This document shows positions 41,119 to 51,956 of a DNA stretch of 64,000 nt, piece by piece. A program made the position numbers and the translations under genes. The notes beneath the pieces are model-generated. The model was not told where the DNA came from, searched no databases, and saw only the letters and a list, made by a program, of their open reading frames with translations. The stretch's first letter is position 1; each line of letters opens with the position of its first letter. Source of the DNA: Clostridiales bacterium (GTDB lineage Bacteria > Bacillota > Clostridia > Christensenellales > CAG-138); assembly GCA_004554165.1 (NCBI GenBank), contig SFNQ01000012.1, positions 21,166 through 85,165 of the forward strand. The letters are read 5' to 3'.

Positions 41119-44100
41119 TCACTTGTCGCTGACCTTGCCAAAGAGCTGGATCATCTCCCCGTCGCTCAGCGAAAAATAGCTCTGGCAGTATTTGAGGAAA
41201 TATTCCGGCGCATTCTGGGCCGAGTCCTTGAGGTTTGTCAAGCTGCGTTCCCAGTTCGTCTGGGAAAAATCGCTCCAGCGCTCGGTGTCGAATGCAATCT
41301 CCTGCCGCATCTCCTCCTCCAGCGCGCCGATACGGGCGAGGAGCTTCTCCGTCGTGAAGATTTCCTGATACATCAAAGCGCACTTTTGTAAAAACAGCGC
41401 TCTGAAATTGCTGTTTTTCAGCAGCCCCCGGGACAGCACCGTGGAAAAACCCCTGTTCACGCCGTGGCCCGATTCATGGAAGTATTTCTCAAAGAAATTC
41501 CTCCGGTAACCGCTGGTTGTGGTCTCGCTCTTGTCGTCGTTGCGGTTGAAGGCCCAGTCAAAGTCGTAGGGAATCCAGCGCCACTTGTTGTCATAGGCTG
41601 CGCTGCGCCAGAACTTGATATTCCCCGTATCGGTATTGCCGACAAAGATTTCCATCGCGCAGTATTCGGCAAAATTCTCAACGTCGATCTGCGTCTGGAT
41701 GTAGGCGTAGTTTTCCGCCGTGGACAGGTCGTTCGCCGCCACCCAGTCGATCAGCTTCTTATAGTCGAGATAGGCGTTCGTGCCGGAAATCTGCGCGCTT
41801 TCCGTCACGCCGTTGCCTACGAGGATATCGATGGTCTCCGGGTCTGCAATGTTGTACCTCTGTGCAAGGAAGTACTTGTTGACCTTCTCGCGCAGGTTGT
41901 AAATGCCCCAGTATTTCCCGTTGATATAGACGATCGTGCGGCGGTAGGCCTGCGTGGGCAGGATGCTGCCGCCTTCCTCCAGCAGCCCCTGAATGAGGAT
42001 ATCGCGGATCTTTGACATCTTCCAGTCCATGGCCGAGGGGCGAAGCGTCAGCGACTGGTAGCTCGTATCGCTGCGGTTGTCAAAGAAGGCATGGTCCAGC
42101 GAAACCGCGCCGTAGCCCGGCCGTGTAACCAGCGCCAGGCCCTTCTGCTGCTCGTAGCGGGAATACGCGCCAAAAATGCGGAACATGGCGTCATCGCTGT
42201 ACTCCAGCGCGCCAGCGGTATCCATCAGCTCGATGTGCACGGGCCGCTCCCATTCAAGGCCCATGGGGTCCGGGTGGCTGATGTGCTGCGCGTTGAAGTT
42301 GGCGTAGGTCCAGAGGTTGGTATCCCGCGCCGACACGTCGATGGTGAAGGAGGCGGGATCCGTCCCGGTCTTTTCCGCGTAGGTCTTTCCGGCCACATAG
42401 ATGCCGTTTTCCGCGCCGTAGAAATAGTCCGGCTCGGTCACAAGGCTGACGATGGAAAACACCGTATCGTGGCTCTCCAGGCTCTGCGCGCCGGTGTTGA
42501 TCAGGTAGGTTGCGGTAGCCACATCGCTGGGCTCATAGCCGCTTTTGAAGGCCCGGGCGCGGATGACCGTATTCGCCGCCACGCCGATGGGCCCGGTGTA
42601 CTGGGCGCTGGCCTGCGTGGGCGCGGTGCAGTCGGTGGTGTAATACACCGTGCAGCCCTCGGGCACGGTCAGCGCCACGGTCTGTGCGCTGCGGTAGACC
42701 CCGCCCGGGACGGAAAATTCCGGCTTTTCCGCATAGCCGGGCGAGCCGCCGGTGTTGGCCGCGCCGGGCGTGGGCGTGGAAAAGTACAATAGCTGCGTAC
42801 CGATGCGCCCGTAGGACACGTCCGCATGCGCCTGTCCGATCACGAGCTTGTCAAGCAGCGTTCCGTCCGGCGCAAAGAGAAAGACCGCATCCCCCATGCC
42901 GGACAGCCCGAAATTCGTCTCTAGATTTTTTTTTTGCGTGTCGGTCACGTTGTTACCCGTGGCCAGCACCACCATGTATTCGCCGGGGCCGATGGTCACA
43001 TCGGGAAAGACCCATTTGGCAGGGTTCTTCGCGTTTTTTGAGAGCGCGTAGCCCGAGAGGTTGATGGCGTTGCCGGACTGGTTATAGAGCTCGATCCAGT
43101 CCGGATAGGAAAGGTCCGGCTGCCGGAGCGTGCTGTAGTTGGCATTGATTGCCTCGGAGAGCATCAGCTCGCCCGTGCCGAAGGTCAGCGTTGCCGTAAA
43201 GGCTTCCAGTCCGCTGGCGGTATTCGGGTAGCCCGGCGTGGGCTGCGAGGTCTGCTGCCACGCGCCCGTGCCGTCCGGCGAGCGCATCATGGATTTGTCC
43301 GTCTCCTGGCGCGTATACTCGTAGCTGTCGAGAATCTTGCCGGAGGGGCTGGAAAAGACCACCGCCTCCTGATAGGCCGCAAGAGCAAAGGGCGCTTCCG
43401 GCTTTTGGGGATCGGTTCCCTGGCGGCCGGTGCAGTAGATCAGCAGCACGCCGTTTGCCGGAATGGTGGTTCCCTCGGGCAGGACGTACTTGAGCGGCTG
43501 CGCGGTCGAGTCCGAAATACCGTAGCCGGACAGGTCGATGCTCTGATTTGTGGTGTTGTAGAGCTCGATCCAGTCGCAATAGGTGCCGTCCGGGCCCACA
43601 ACGGTGGAGGCGTTCGATGCCATGAATTCGTTGATGTATACGCCGATACCGTCCCCCTCGGCAGCGGTGAGCGTGGCGAGGAAGGCCGCCTGCCCCTCCG
43701 CCGTGTTGGGCTGCCCCGGGCTGGGCGCCATCTCAACGAAATTGCCGCTGGCGTCCCTGGCAAGCGTCATGCCGGCCGCAACCGCGCGCAGCTGAATCTG
43801 CTCGATGACGGTGCCGCTCTCGGTGGAAAGGGAGAGCACGTCGCTGGCGGAAAGGCGGAAGGGCGTATGCAGCCTTCCTCTCTCCGGCTCGCCCGAGCAA
43901 AAGACCACCAGGTATTCATCCGGGCCGAGACTGGTGCCCGACGGGAAGGCCCACTTGGCTGCGGCAAGCACATCGTCCGACAGGCCGAAGCCGCCGATGT
44001 CGATGGTCTGGCTCGTGGTGTTGTGTACTTCAATCCAGTCCGGGAAATCGCCCGTTTCGTCCGGAACGGTGCCCTTGTTGCTGGTCATGATCTCGGAAAT

Positions 44101-44481
44101 CTCAATGCCGTGGGATACGGCTTCCGCCGGCGCTCCGCCGCCGCGGACGAGATAGAATACAAGGCCCGCCGCGCAGACAAGCAGGAGAAGAAAGACGAGC
44201 GGGCGGTTTGTTCCGCGCCGTTTCGCCGTCCTCCGCCTTACAGCGCCGCCCTGCGCGCTCCGCGGCTGCTGCGGGGCCTGCCGCTGCGCCTCGGGCCGCC
44301 TTGCCTGCTGCGGCGCCTGCCGCTGTACGGGATATTGCTGGCTCTGCTGCGCCGGGTTTTGCCGGGCTGCGCCGGGCTGCGCTCCGCGTGGCTGCTGCGG
44401 GGCCTGCCGCTGCGCGATCCGGGGATCCTGCGCGCTCCTCCTCGGAGCCTCGTTGCTCAAAACGGGTATGTCTCCTTCCAT
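41119..44481 (-). CDS. CotH kinase-domain protein with lamin-tail domains
   Basis: 1120 aa from ATG 44481. The N-terminal 90 residues are cytoplasmic and Gln/Pro/Arg-rich (repeated QRQAPQQ units), then one membrane helix (about 92-113). Outside the membrane come three lamin-tail (LTD) repeats recognised by DWIEVHNTT, DWIELYNTT and DWIELYNQS (near 140, 300 and 460). A chitobiase/hexosaminidase C-terminal-like domain follows (near 590-665, VYYTTDCTAPTQ). A CotH domain covers about 760-1060 with FGAYSRYEQQKG and WRWIPYDFDWAF (catalytic Asp region). CotH is an atypical protein kinase of spore coats and surface proteins. It heads the CotH-VTC-DUF4956 cluster. Confidence 0.88.
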   Translation of the reverse strand: MEGDIPVLSNEAPRRSAQDPRIAQRQAPQQPRGAQPGAARQNPAQQSQQYPVQRQAPQQARRPEAQRQAPQQPRSAQGGAVRRRTAKRRGTNRPLVFLLLLVCAAGLVFYLVRGGGAPAEAVSHGIEISEIMTSNKGTVPDETGDFPDWIEVHNTTSQTIDIGGFGLSDDVLAAAKWAFPSGTSLGPDEYLVVFCSGEPERGRLHTPFRLSASDVLSLSTESGTVIEQIQLRAVAAGMTLARDASGNFVEMAPSPGQPNTAEGQAAFLATLTAAEGDGIGVYINEFMASNASTVVGPDGTYCDWIELYNTTNQSIDLSGYGISDSTAQPLKYVLPEGTTIPANGVLLIYCTGRQGTDPQKPEAPFALAAYQEAVVFSSPSGKILDSYEYTRQETDKSMMRSPDGTGAWQQTSQPTPGYPNTASGLEAFTATLTFGTGELMLSEAINANYSTLRQPDLSYPDWIELYNQSGNAINLSGYALSKNAKNPAKWVFPDVTIGPGEYMVVLATGNNVTDTQKKNLETNFGLSGMGDAVFLFAPDGTLLDKLVIGQAHADVSYGRIGTQLLYFSTPTPGAANTGGSPGYAEKPEFSVPGGVYRSAQTVALTVPEGCTVYYTTDCTAPTQASAQYTGPIGVAANTVIRARAFKSGYEPSDVATATYLINTGAQSLESHDTVFSIVSLVTEPDYFYGAENGIYVAGKTYAEKTGTDPASFTIDVSARDTNLWTYANFNAQHISHPDPMGLEWERPVHIELMDTAGALEYSDDAMFRIFGAYSRYEQQKGLALVTRPGYGAVSLDHAFFDNRSDTSYQSLTLRPSAMDWKMSKIRDILIQGLLEEGGSILPTQAYRRTIVYINGKYWGIYNLREKVNKYFLAQRYNIADPETIDILVGNGVTESAQISGTNAYLDYKKLIDWVAANDLSTAENYAYIQTQIDVENFAEYCAMEIFVGNTDTGNIKFWRSAAYDNKWRWIPYDFDWAFNRNDDKSETTTSGYRRNFFEKYFHESGHGVNRGFSTVLSRGLLKNSNFRALFLQKCALMYQEIFTTEKLLARIGALEEEMRQEIAFDTERWSDFSQTNWERSLTNLKDSAQNAPEYFLKYCQSYFSLSDGEMIQLFGKVSDK

Positions 44482-44727
44482 CGTTGTCGGATGCGCACGG
44501 TCCTTCTTTCTCTTCCGCCGCTCCGCCGAAAAAGCCGAAGCGGCGCAGCGCATCCTATAACGGCGTACAGTTTACCACAACCTTGGCAAATCGACCATAG
44601 ATTCGCCGGATTATTCACAAATTGTCCAAAACGCCCGTCCTTTTCCGCCGCAAAATACCGGAAAAACCCCGGCCCGCATAGGGGTATGCCCATGCCGCTT
44701 TTGCCGGAGAACCCTGCCTTCTCCCGC

Positions 44728-46158
44728 TCAGCGCCCGCCCTGTTCCGCCGCGAGCGCCCGGCACAGCCGCAGGAGCCGGTCCCTGCGGTTGTCCTGGGGC
44801 CGCTTTGCGCAGTGCAGAAAGAGCTGCCGCTTGATTCTGCCCACGGCTTCGCCCGGCCCCAGTCCTGCCGCCTCCATAATCTCCCTTCCCGTAACGGCCA
44901 GCTCCGCTTCCGAAAAGGGCGTACCGTCGGCGAGCATCCCGGCAAACAGCGTGCGCCAGCGCGTATTCACATAGGCGTCGTTGGTGCCGCAGCCGCGGAT
45001 GTCCGATTCCCGCAGGCAGATGAGCCGGGCCGTGCGCTCCCTGCCCCAGCGCGCAAAGCGCGACCGCAGGGTGGCCGTCCTTGCCGTCTGCTGCACGTCG
45101 TACATGTGCGCGCGCACCAGCGCGCAAACCTCCGCAGAGAGCGCTTTGGGGCAGCGCAGCGCAGCAAGGGCAGCCCCCGCGATAGCCTCGCCATAGGCGT
45201 CATGGTCATAGTTGTTGCCCGTCTCCCGGCGGCAGGCGGGCTTGCCCACGTCGTGCAGCAGGCCCGCAAGCCGCAGCGCAGGCTCCGGCGGCGTGTTCGC
45301 TGCAACGTGAAAGGCATGCTCCAGCACTGCGTAGCGATGGTGATCCTTCCGCTGCGCCATGCCGCGCCCCTCCGTAAGCGCCGGTACCAGCGCTTCCCAT
45401 GCACCGATGTCCTCGAGGAGCAGCAGGCTGTCCAGCACGGCGGGGCTTTCTCCCGCCGGCAGCGGCAGCTCCCGTCCCGGCGCCCAGGGCCAGAGCGCCC
45501 CATCCCCGGGCCTGTACTTCACGTCGCAGAGCAGAATTTTCATCAGCTCCGAAAACCTGCGCTCCGGCGCAATGTCCTTCAGCAGCGCCGCGTTTTCCCG
45601 CGCACTTCTCCGCGTATCCTCCTCCACGGCAAAGCCCAGCTCCCCGGAAAAGCGCACGAGCCGCAGAATCCTGAGCGCGTCCGAGCGCAGCGTTTCCCCG
45701 GTGCAGACGCGCAGCCGCCGGGCCGCAAGGTCCCGGAGGCCGCAGCCCAGCGGGTCCAGCACCTCCCCCGTGCGGCAGTCCGCGTACAGCGCGTTCACGG
45801 TAAAATCCCGCCGCGCCGCATCCTCCGCCATGGTGGCGTCAAAGCGCACCTCCGCCGGCCGGTGTGCGCCGCCTGCGGCATAGCGTTCGCTGCGAAAGGG
45901 CGTATACTCATACACCTGCCCGCTCAGGCGCAGCTGCAGAGTGCCCAGCGTCGCGCTCATCACCGTGCAGGGCAGCCTCAGCGCCTCCGCCAGCGCCTGC
46001 ATCCGCTCCTGCGGCAGCGCGGCGGTGATGTCCGTATCCGTCCGCGGCAGGTTCAGCAGCGCGTTCCGGACGGCGCCGCCGACGATGTACAGCGGCGCGC
46101 CCTCCCCGGCGCAGGCAAGGCTCAGCGCCTTCAGTTCTTCCGGCGGCGTGATCCGCAT
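44728..46158 (-). CDS. CCA tRNA nucleotidyltransferase / poly(A) polymerase family with HD domain
   Basis: 476 aa. The nucleotidyltransferase head shows IVGGAVRNALL and TDTDITA (the DxD metal site), then DFTVNALY and LRILRLVRFSGELGF of the RNA-binding part. An HD phosphohydrolase domain lies at about 270-390 (LAGLLHDVGKP). It most likely adds or repairs the 3' CCA of tRNAs; the HD domain may remove cyclic phosphates. Poly(A) polymerase function is an alternative. GGAAAGGAG precedes the ATG. Confidence 0.92.
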   Translation of the reverse strand: MRITPPEELKALSLACAGEGAPLYIVGGAVRNALLNLPRTDTDITAALPQERMQALAEALRLPCTVMSATLGTLQLRLSGQVYEYTPFRSERYAAGGAHRPAEVRFDATMAEDAARRDFTVNALYADCRTGEVLDPLGCGLRDLAARRLRVCTGETLRSDALRILRLVRFSGELGFAVEEDTRRSARENAALLKDIAPERRFSELMKILLCDVKYRPGDGALWPWAPGRELPLPAGESPAVLDSLLLLEDIGAWEALVPALTEGRGMAQRKDHHRYAVLEHAFHVAANTPPEPALRLAGLLHDVGKPACRRETGNNYDHDAYGEAIAGAALAALRCPKALSAEVCALVRAHMYDVQQTARTATLRSRFARWGRERTARLICLRESDIRGCGTNDAYVNTRWRTLFAGMLADGTPFSEAELAVTGREIMEAAGLGPGEAVGRIKRQLFLHCAKRPQDNRRDRLLRLCRALAAEQGGR

Positions 46159-46204
46159 GTTCCGCTCCTTTCCGTTCTCTCGAGTGTGGGATAAAGCTTC
46201 CGTT

Positions 46205-46210
46205 ATTATA
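46205..46210 (-). promoter_or_regulatory. -10 element upstream of the CCA-transferase gene
   Basis: A perfect TATAAT on the minus strand lies about 50 bases before the start codon, but no convincing -35 is found 16-18 bases upstream of it. Confidence 0.35.
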
Positions 46211-46459
46211 CTTCGTTTTTTTGCCGCAGGGGAGGGGTCGCCGCGTTTTTTCTCGGAGCGCAGTCCCCCAAGGCAGCCTTTGGCCAGGCGTTCCCCCCCG
46301 CCCGGCTTTCGAACGCCATACCGCCTGCGCCGCTTTTCGGCCCGCCGGCTCCCGGAGCGTCGCGAGGCCGGCGCTCCTGTTCAGGCCCTGCCGCCCGGTA
46401 TCGGCCCCTCCTCCCGGGGCGGACTGCGCCCGCAGCTCCGTCTGCTGCGGCGCTCCCTC

Positions 46460-46496
46460 AAAAAAAGGGGGAACGCGCGCCTCTGCCCGTTCCCCC
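46460..46496 (-). terminator. Terminator after gyrA
   Basis: Perfect 9-bp arms GGGGGAACG/CGTTCCCCC (46467-46475 with 46488-46496) are followed on the minus strand by seven T. The rest of the 46159-46524 gap is GC-rich without other features. Confidence 0.8.
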
Positions 46497-46524
46497 TGCG
46501 CCTTGCGTTTTGCGTCCGGCTGCC

Positions 46525-48984
46525 TTACTCCTCGCTGCCGTCGCCCTCGTCCGCTTCCTCCTCGCTGTGCGGCACCACCGCGATGGAGACCACCTTCGTG
46601 CCCTCGTCCACGCGCATGAGGCGCACGCCCTGCGTGTTGCGGCCGATCACGCTGACCTGTTCCAGCGGCATGCGCATGATCGTACCGTCGTCGCGGATGA
46701 GCATCAGATCCTCCTCGCCCGTGACCATTCTCAGGCAGGTGAGGTCGCCCGTCCTGTCCGTCAGCATCATGGCGAACACGCCCTTTCCGCCCCGGCGGTG
46801 CAGCGGGTACTGGTCAAGCTCCGTGCGCTTGCCCATGCCCTTTTCGGTCACGGTGAGCACGGTGGCGTCCGGCCGCACCTTGACCATATCCACCACTGCG
46901 TCGTCCCCCTCCAGCGTAATGGAGCGCACGCCGGTGGCCGTGCGGCCCATGGCGCGCACATCGTCCTCCGCAAAGCGCACGGCCTTGCCCTTCTTCGAGG
47001 CGATGAGGAATTCGTCGTTGCCGTCCGAGAACTCCACCGCGATGAGCTCGTCGCCCTCGCGGAGGTTCTGGGCGATCAACCCGCCCTTTCGGATGTTCTC
47101 AAACTCGGACAGCGGGGTTTTCTTAATCACGCCCTGCCGCGTCGCCATGACCAGGAAGCTGTTGGGGTCCGGATAGCGCGGCAGAGGGATGGTGGCCGTA
47201 ACCTTTTCACCGCCCTGCAATTGCAGCAGGTTTACAATCGGGATGCCCTTGGCCGCCCGCCCGGCCTCGGGAATGGCATAGCACTTGATGCGGAATACGC
47301 GACCCATATTGGTAAAGAACAGGATGGGTGCGTGGGAGCTGGTCACAAAGAGGCTTTCGACAAAGTCCTCCTCCCGCGTGGCCTGACCCTTCACGCCCCG
47401 GCCGCCGCGGCGCTGCGCGCGGTAGGTATCCGGCGACAGGCGCTTGATGTAGCCAAAGTGCGTCATGGTAACGGCCATGTCCTCCTCCTGGATCACATCG
47501 TCAAGGTCGATGTCGTCGATCATCTGGGTGATCTCCGTCCGGCGCGGATCGGCGTGGCGGCCCTTCACCTCCAGCGCCTCCTCCTTGATGATGGAGAGCA
47601 GCACCCTCTCGTCCGCGAGGATGCTCTCCAGATAGGCCGCGCGCTCCTTGAGCTGGCGGTCCTCCTCCAGGATTTTATCGCGCTCCAGCCCGGTCAGGCG
47701 CTGCAGGCGCATGTCCAGAATGGCCTGGGCCTGGCGTTCGCTCAGGGCAAAGCGCTCCATGAGGCGCGCCTTGGCCTCCGCGGGGTTCGGCGCCTTTTTG
47801 ATGAGATCCACGATCTCGTCGATGTTGTCCAGCGCGATGATGAGGCCCGCGAGGATGTGCAGGCGTTCCCGCGCCTTTTCAAGGTCGTATTTCGTGCGCC
47901 GGGTAACGACCGATTTCTGGTGCTCGAGATAGTGGTAGAGCATCTCCCGCAGCGTCAGCACCTTCGGTTCGCCGTCCACCAGCGCAATGTTGATTACGCC
48001 GAAGGTGTCCTGCATGGCCGTGTGCTTGTAAAGCAGGTTCAAAACGACGTTTGCGTTCACGTCCTTTTTCAGCTCGATGACGATGCGCATGCCGGTGCGG
48101 TCCGTCTCATCCCGCAGGTCGGAGATGCCCTCGATCCGCTTTTCGTGTACCAGCTCCGCAATGCGCTCCACAAGGCGGGCCTTGTTCACCTGATAGGGTA
48201 TCTCCGTAACGATGATGCGGCTGCGGTTGGCTGCGTACTGCTCAATCTCCGCCCGCGCGCGCACGACGATCTTGCCGCGGCCCGTGCGGTAGGCGCTGGC
48301 GATGCCCATCTTGCCCATGATGATGCCGCCCGTGGGAAAGTCCGGCCCGGGCAGGTACTGCATGAGTTCATCCACCGTGATGTCGGGCTTGTCGATCATC
48401 GCCACCAGCGCATCCACCGTCTCGCCCAGATTGTGCGGCGGGATATTCGTCGCCATACCCACCGCAATGCCGCCCGAGCCGTTGATCAGCAGGTTTGGCA
48501 CGCGGCTGGGCAGCACCGTCGGCTGCATGAGCGTCTCGTCGAAGTTCGGCATGAAATCGACCGTGTCCTTCTCAATGTCGGCCATCATCTCGGTGGCCAT
48601 TTTGGAAAGCCTCGCCTCGGTGTAGCGCATGGCCGCCGCGCCGTCGCCGTCCACGGAGCCGAAGTTGCCGTGTCCCTCCACCAGCGGATAGCGCGTGGAG
48701 AAGGGCTGCGCAAGGCGCACCATGGCCTCATAGACCGAGGAGTCGCCATGCGGATGGTATTTGCCGAGGCAGTCGCCCACGATACGCGCGCTCTTGCGGA
48801 AGGGCTTGTCGGGCTGAAGCCCCAGCTCGTCCATGGAGTAGAGGATGCGCCGGTGCACGGGCTTCAGGCCATCGCGTACGTCCGGCAGGGCCCGGTTGAT
48901 GATGACCGCCATGGCGTAGGAGATGAAGCTGGTTTTCATCTCCTGCTCCAGATTGATCGGAATAATGCGTTCGTTTTCGCTCAT
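46525..48984 (-). CDS. gyrA: DNA gyrase subunit A
   Basis: 819 aa. The cleavage tyrosine is Tyr121 in AAMRYTEARL. The quinolone-determining region reads HPHGDSSVYEAMVRLAQ, keeping Ser at the resistance position (E. coli Ser83) and Glu at position 87, so quinolone sensitivity is expected. The C-terminal beta-pinwheel contains the gyrase-specific GyrA box QRRGGRG (near 525), distinguishing it from ParC. The C-terminus is acidic (EEEADEGDGSEE). It lies downstream of gyrB in the recF-remB-gyrB-gyrA block; the 230-base gap holds two family-2 repeats. Confidence 0.98.
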   Translation of the reverse strand: MSENERIIPINLEQEMKTSFISYAMAVIINRALPDVRDGLKPVHRRILYSMDELGLQPDKPFRKSARIVGDCLGKYHPHGDSSVYEAMVRLAQPFSTRYPLVEGHGNFGSVDGDGAAAMRYTEARLSKMATEMMADIEKDTVDFMPNFDETLMQPTVLPSRVPNLLINGSGGIAVGMATNIPPHNLGETVDALVAMIDKPDITVDELMQYLPGPDFPTGGIIMGKMGIASAYRTGRGKIVVRARAEIEQYAANRSRIIVTEIPYQVNKARLVERIAELVHEKRIEGISDLRDETDRTGMRIVIELKKDVNANVVLNLLYKHTAMQDTFGVINIALVDGEPKVLTLREMLYHYLEHQKSVVTRRTKYDLEKARERLHILAGLIIALDNIDEIVDLIKKAPNPAEAKARLMERFALSERQAQAILDMRLQRLTGLERDKILEEDRQLKERAAYLESILADERVLLSIIKEEALEVKGRHADPRRTEITQMIDDIDLDDVIQEEDMAVTMTHFGYIKRLSPDTYRAQRRGGRGVKGQATREEDFVESLFVTSSHAPILFFTNMGRVFRIKCYAIPEAGRAAKGIPIVNLLQLQGGEKVTATIPLPRYPDPNSFLVMATRQGVIKKTPLSEFENIRKGGLIAQNLREGDELIAVEFSDGNDEFLIASKKGKAVRFAEDDVRAMGRTATGVRSITLEGDDAVVDMVKVRPDATVLTVTEKGMGKRTELDQYPLHRRGGKGVFAMMLTDRTGDLTCLRMVTGEEDLMLIRDDGTIMRMPLEQVSVIGRNTQGVRLMRVDEGTKVVSIAVVPHSEEEADEGDGSEE

Positions 48985-49004
48985 AGGGGTTTGCTGCTCC
49001 TTTG

Positions 49005-49050
49005 TTCTTCTCCTTTTTCTTTCGTTTCAAAGAAAAAAGAGCAAAAAGAA
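49005..49050 (+). repeat. Pyrimidine/purine hairpin repeat, family 2, copy a
   Basis: CTTTTTCTTT and AAAGAAAAAAG form a hairpin (about 49013-49039) followed by a second purine arm, GCAAAAAGAAA. It lies between gyrA and gyrB. Confidence 0.65.
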
Positions 49051-49079
49051 ATATCAGTGCGTTGTTTTCTCTTTGGTCT

Positions 49080-49120
49080 CTTACTTTTCTTTTGTCAAAG
49101 AAAAGCAGGCAAAAGAAAAC
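49080..49120 (+). repeat. Pyrimidine/purine hairpin repeat, family 2, copy b
   Basis: A perfect 9-bp stem CTTTTCTTT/AAAGAAAAG with loop TGTC (49084-49105) is followed by CAGGCAAAAGAAAACC. It lies between gyrA and gyrB. Confidence 0.7.
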
Positions 49121-49213
49121 CGGTTGGGAGATTTCTTCACACCTTTCCCTCCCCCTTTCAAAGGGGAAAAGACAATCGAAGAACTGCGTCTGCCGGGGGA
49201 ACGCTTCCCTTTC

Positions 49214-51157
<1,944 letters not shown>

Positions 51158-51184
51158 GTTGTTTCTCCATCTTCCTGGACTTTT

Positions 51185-51225
51185 GTTCTCCTCTTTTTCA
51201 TAAAAGAAAAAGAAGCAAAAAGGGG
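51185..51225 (+). repeat. Pyrimidine/purine hairpin repeat, family 2, copy c
   Basis: CTTTTTC and GAAAAAG flank ATAAAA, followed by AAGCAAAAAGG. It lies just upstream of gyrB. Confidence 0.6.
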
Positions 51226-51387
51226 GTTGCGCCGCGGAACGCCGCGCCGCCTGCGCCATTTGGGAAAGGCGCTTTCCGGTTTTCTGCAAATCAGGCCGCT
51301 TTTCTCCGGCCTTCTTTCTTGTCCTCGGCTATCCTGCCGCTTCCATTCTTCTTCCGTCCGCCCTTCTTCGACGGATCGGAAAACCGG

Positions 51388-51681
51388 TCAGTCCTCCAGC
51401 ACCGTAAGGACGGCGCACTCCCGCAGCCAGGCATGGCTGATTTCGTTTTTCAGCCGTTTCTCCAGTGTTGCCGCAGCGATGGGGCTTGCATACACCGTCT
51501 CGCGGCCGCGCTCCCTGACGAGCACATAGCTTCTGGGCTTTCCCTCGCAGGGACGGTACCGCCGGCGTTCCTTCACGCGCGCAATGCAGCGCGCGCTATC
51601 CTCCGTGAGACCGACGCCGTTGAGGATGCAGATCAGGCCGTCGAGCGGCACGCTCACGTCATTGCCGATGTGCAGCAGCAT
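51388..51681 (-). CDS. remB: RemB-like extracellular matrix regulator (DUF370 family)
   Basis: 97 aa from ATG 51681 (AAAGGAG upstream). The N-terminus MLLHIGNDVSVPLDGLICIL and the following basic segment match the DUF370/RemA-RemB family. In Bacillus subtilis remB (yaaB) occupies the same position between recF and gyrB. RemA/RemB-type proteins are small DNA-binding regulators of biofilm matrix genes. The gene is part of the conserved origin-proximal block; the protein's target here is unknown. Confidence 0.88.
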   Translation of the reverse strand: MLLHIGNDVSVPLDGLICILNGVGLTEDSARCIARVKERRRYRPCEGKPRSYVLVRERGRETVYASPIAAATLEKRLKNEISHAWLRECAVLTVLED

Positions 51682-51711
51682 TGACCGATTCTCCTTTCGC
51701 TGTCGCGGGCC

Positions 51712-51825
51712 GGGGCGCTCCGCGCCGCCTCCGGCGGCGCAGGTTCCGCCGCGGGGCCGTCCGTTTTGCAGGGAACGCTTTTCCCGCCTCCGGCGGCGCA
51801 GGTTCCGCAGGGGCCGGAGCGCCCC
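51712..51825. repeat. MITE-like GC-rich unit between recF and remB
   Basis: An 11-bp perfect inverted repeat, GGGGCGCTCCG (51712-51722) and CGGAGCGCCCC (51815-51825), brackets a 24-bp direct repeat at 51726-51749 and 51785-51808 (begins CGCCTCCGGCGGCGC). No coding role is apparent. Confidence 0.6.
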
Positions 51826-51956
51826 GCCCCGGCAAAGCGCTGCGGTCTGCGGCAAGCAAAGCCGGAATCCCTTCTCTCTGGCGCAATCCCAATCCCGCTT
51901 TTGGGGTCGTAGTTCGCGCTCCGCGCCACTTGCCTGATCGCGGGGCTGCGCCCGCT

